From the NCBI RefSeq assembly GCF_036850765.1, contig NC_089490.1:275728482-275792481 (forward strand): a DNA stretch of 64,000 nucleotides, given 5' to 3'. The translations under genes were made by a program, and so were the position numbers. Below are positions 60,821 through 64,000 of this stretch, piece after piece. Origin of the DNA: Saccopteryx bilineata (lineage: Eukaryota > Chordata > Mammalia > Chiroptera > Emballonuridae). The notes under the pieces were generated by a model. It was not told the origin of the DNA. It was given only the letters and a program-made list of their open reading frames with translations, and did not search any database. Position 1 is the stretch's first letter, and each line of letters starts with the position of its first letter.

Positions 60821-62691
60821 GTTTAAAGATAGAGTACTACATAAGTGGGTGTGGGAGTGTGGACCTCAGATACTTTGCCACATCCTTACTGGTGCCCTGT
60901 GAAGTCAGGAAGAATATAATGAAACAAGGAGAGTCCCCCAGCTCCTTGACAGACCCCTGTAGTCCTGGGCTCTGACTAGGCTTCAGTTGGGGGTTAGCCT
61001 TTCGAAGAGTGTCCTCTCAGGCATGCTGCAGTGTGCAACAGTCATATATAGTATTCTCTCTGCAGGTCCCTTCATGATGTTTAATTTTTGACACATTCTC
61101 TTCCAAAGAAAATTATGTTCTTCTTGTGAAGTTTGTGAGAAACTGGTAGATGCCATTCATAGATCGTGGTCAGCTGCACTGCTCAGGGCCCTGGGTATGG
61201 GTTCTTTCTAATTCCATGTGTGTTCTCTTTCCTTAGTTCTGAGGAAGTCAAAGCTTAGAGGAGCAGCCAGGATCCCTGCTCTCTGGGTGGCTCCAGCCTG
61301 ACTTGGCACTACCAAGTAGAGCCAGTGTGACCTTCTCAGCACATCCTTGAGGGACCAAATGGGAAGGCACAGGTGAAAGCCCAGCAGGGCCCACCTCAGA
61401 CTAGAGCCATCATCACTCTAGTTGCCTTTTTCTCACTTTGATCTCTTCCAAAAAACATCACGGGATGTAGGGGAAAGGTTATTGCAAGATTTGCCTCAAA
61501 ACGTGGTGGTGGCTCATGTGGGCCTTGTTTTCTGAATGTTTAGTTCATCCTCTGAGACCCCAAAAGTATAAGGTAGAGGGAAACGAGAATGATTGCACTT
61601 TGCACGTGTTTATGATAGAGCTCAAACACTCCTCCCTACCTAGTAATAGCATCACTCATTCCTGCCCATTGTACCATGGCCAATCTCTCTCAAAGTGAAA
61701 TAGAAAACCTAGTGCAAAAGGCTGGCTGTGATGAAATTGAAGGAAGTTTGGTCACTGATAAAGGAGACTGGACAAAGTTAGAACAGCCAATACTCAGGGA
61801 ACCGGCTGCTGATGAGAAGAGAATGGTGATGGCAGAACAGACACTCCAGAAAAGGGGATTGGAATATCAAGCAGGTTCTTTGGGAAAATGGAGCTTTGAA
61901 TATTTCTGCACAAAATAGCCACCTTCCTGCTGAAGCTCTAGAAATCGGAGTGGGGTAAAGTGGAGCCTGTCTTGCTGCCATAGCATTTGCTTCCTAGGAA
62001 AAAACACATGATTGTGATTTAATGCTTTTGTAAGTAATTTTTAAAGTAAATATTTTAAGTTAAATTAATTGTAATAAATTTCAAGGTAAAGTTTCAGGCC
62101 TTCTTTTGGTCACTAATATGACATTTTGGTCCTCATTTCAAATGAACTCCTATAAGTGGCTTATGGGAGGAGAGGGACCAGTTATCCCTGGAAAATGAGG
62201 ACCTTCTGTGCATTAGGTGCTTACAGTTCAGGATCTGTTGTTTTGTTTTAGTTGTGAAGTAAAAGAGGGTTGTAGTAAAAAAAAAAATACCACAAAAGAG
62301 CCATGTAATATTCAAGTTCAGAAATTCAATTTTGATGATACAGCCAGAATTAGGCTGACAGGAGAGGGGTGACTGAATCATACTAACCAGATTCACAGGA
62401 GATTGTGTAAGCCACAGCATCACCTAGAAATTGCCACTGGCTAGTGTGACCCGAGAAGTCTATCTAGAAGGCTCTGGTCAGCTTGTCAGTGGTCTTGCCT
62501 CTCAGAAGTCTGCTGAGAGAGCATGGCACCTGAGGGTAGATAGTTGATCATGGTGATGGAGACAGATACTAGGACACCAGCCTCCAGTGTGAATGGGCCT
62601 TCCAAGTGAGGTGGTCAAAGGTGCATCACCCCTGACAGTTTGGGGTTTGCATTACAAATTAAATGTCTTACTCTAAGATTTCCATGCTGTG

Positions 62692-63165
62692 CTAGTTTTC
62701 TGTGGCTGTGCAACAAATGGCCACAAATTCAGCACCTTAAATCAACACTCATTAATTGTCCCACAGTTTGCATAGGTCAGAAGTTGGGGATGGCTGGGTT
62801 GAAGTCAAGGTTTTGGCTGCTTTATTCTTGGCTGGAGCTCAGGGTCCTTTTGCAGGCTCATTCCTGTTTTCAGGAGAATTCAGTTCCTTGCAGTCGTAGG
62901 ACTGAGATCCCTCATTCCATGCTGGCTGCCACCTGCATTCCTTGGCCGGAGTCCCTCCATCTTCAAAGTGTCAACAGCTCCCTGAATTTCTCTGACCATG
63001 TCTTCGCCTCTGCTTTACATGCTCATGTTATTAGGTTAGGCCCACCCAGATACCCTCTATCTTAAAGGCCTGTCACACGAGTGATGACAATCTCATCACA
63101 GTCACAGGTTCCAGGGATTAAGGTGTAGAATTTTCTGGGGCTGCCTGACATATGCAGGTGTTCTC
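62692..63165 (-). mobile_element. MLT1-type LTR in TENT4A intron 1, minus strand
   Basis: Plus strand: TTTCTGTGGCTGTGCAACAA, CAGTTCCTTGCAGTCGTAGG, CATTCCTTGGCCGGAGTCC and CACAGGTTCCAGGGATTAAG, the reverse of an MLT1-group LTR. Confidence 0.7.
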
Positions 63166-63846
63166 CTTTAGGTAGACCTCCCCTAACATGGGAAAATGGA
63201 TGATGAGTAGGTGTTGGTTTTCTTTTCTAATACTTTTGCCCCTTGACTGGACTTCAGCTCATCAGGATGACTCTTACAGATTGCTAGTTTTGTCTTCTGG
63301 CTTGGTTCTCATCACTGAACTCAGGCACCCAGAGTGACCACTGCTGTGAGTGCTTTTCTGTGCCTCTCTCATGTGAACTGTTCTTAAAATATGTTATCTA
63401 AGAAATATTTTCATGAAAGCCGTGTAAAGGAGTATGAAAATTACAGTAATTGATAAGTTCTGTTCATAAGGTGTTCTGCATTGCCCAGACTAGGAAAGGT
63501 GTCATTCCTATGCTGGGAGAAAGGGTGGTTGGTGGCTCACCCAGGTCATCTCTGGAATTCAGCTCTAAGTACATAGCAGTTATCTTTGCAGACCATACCA
63601 CTTATTCTGCAGCCTAGGGTTAATGGGAGTGGGGTATTTCCCAGAGTCCCTCTTCAGAACCCAGTGCTTCCTTCAACAGGAGGAGAAAGAAGACTCCCAT
63701 ATGGTTCTCCCATAGTCTCTTCCTGTGGAATTAATGCTGTTCTTATAAAACTGACCACTGCTTCCCTGTATCCCCTCAAGAAAGGAGGGCTGTGTCTTAG
63801 CTTACATTTTCAGAGCCAAGTACATGTTAACTGCTATCTCTGAATG

Positions 63847-63940
63847 TGGATGGAAGGATGGATGGAAAGATGAATAGATGGATGGATGGATGGATGATGG
63901 AAGGAAGGAAGGAAAGGAAGGAAGGAAAGAAAAAGAAGAA
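63847..63940 (+). repeat. (GGAT)n/(GGAA)n tract in intron 1
   Basis: GGAT-type units pass into GGAA-type units over about 95 bases. GGAA repeats are potential ETS-factor platforms; here this is only sequence. Confidence 0.95.
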
Positions 63941-64000
63941 AGGATCTGCCAGTTTAGGTGAGCAAGTGAGGGGTGGCAAGTCTACATAGTTTAAATAAAC

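Overview
This is a 64 kb piece of a mammalian nuclear genome, almost certainly from a bat. The diagnosis rests on about 30 tRNA-headed SINEs of the chiropteran type. The commonest form opens with GCCCTGGCCGGTTGGCTC, carries a B-box-like GGTTCGATTCC, and ends in a G-rich tail and poly(A); I associate it with horseshoe bats and their relatives (Rhinolophus group), from memory. The window also holds seven non-autonomous hAT DNA transposons and two mariner/Tigger-type elements.

The only protein-coding sequence I can defend is at the right end. Positions 56404-57122 are the first coding exon of TENT4A (PAPD7/POLS), a non-canonical poly(A) polymerase. It encodes the disordered N-terminal 239 residues plus two bases of a split codon and ends at a consensus splice donor. 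The catalytic exons are beyond the window. The exon sits in a CpG island (about 55160-57260) with GC boxes, an inverted CCAAT box and NRF1-like palindromes, and a short uORF precedes the start codon. Leftwards from the same island, sequence signals suggest a spliced divergent non-coding transcript (last exon about 54340-55085, minus strand). The rest, 57123-64000, is TENT4A intron 1.

The left 55 kb is gene-poor upstream flank. It contains one clear processed pseudogene (HMGB1, minus strand, 13150-14200), old L1 fragments, several MLT1-type LTRs, two other LTR-like segments near 36-37 kb, and many nested insertions whose target-site duplications (TSDs) give their relative ages. The best structural stories are: (i) a 5'-inverted L1 with a 3' transduction that has its own AATAAA signal (40350-41007); (ii) a composite SINE retrocopy of about 1 kb carrying some 160 bp of foreign sequence (19357-20355); (iii) two different hAT elements inserted back to back at one 8-bp target (43900-45329); (iv) a nearly palindromic SINE pair (47840-48525).

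No tRNA-SINE is visible after 49640, so the 14 kb around the TENT4A promoter is sharply SINE-depleted compared with the first 49 kb. I found no sign of a novel protein-coding system. The undescribed material is mainly transposon biology, the possible divergent transcript and two weak exon/ORF candidates.
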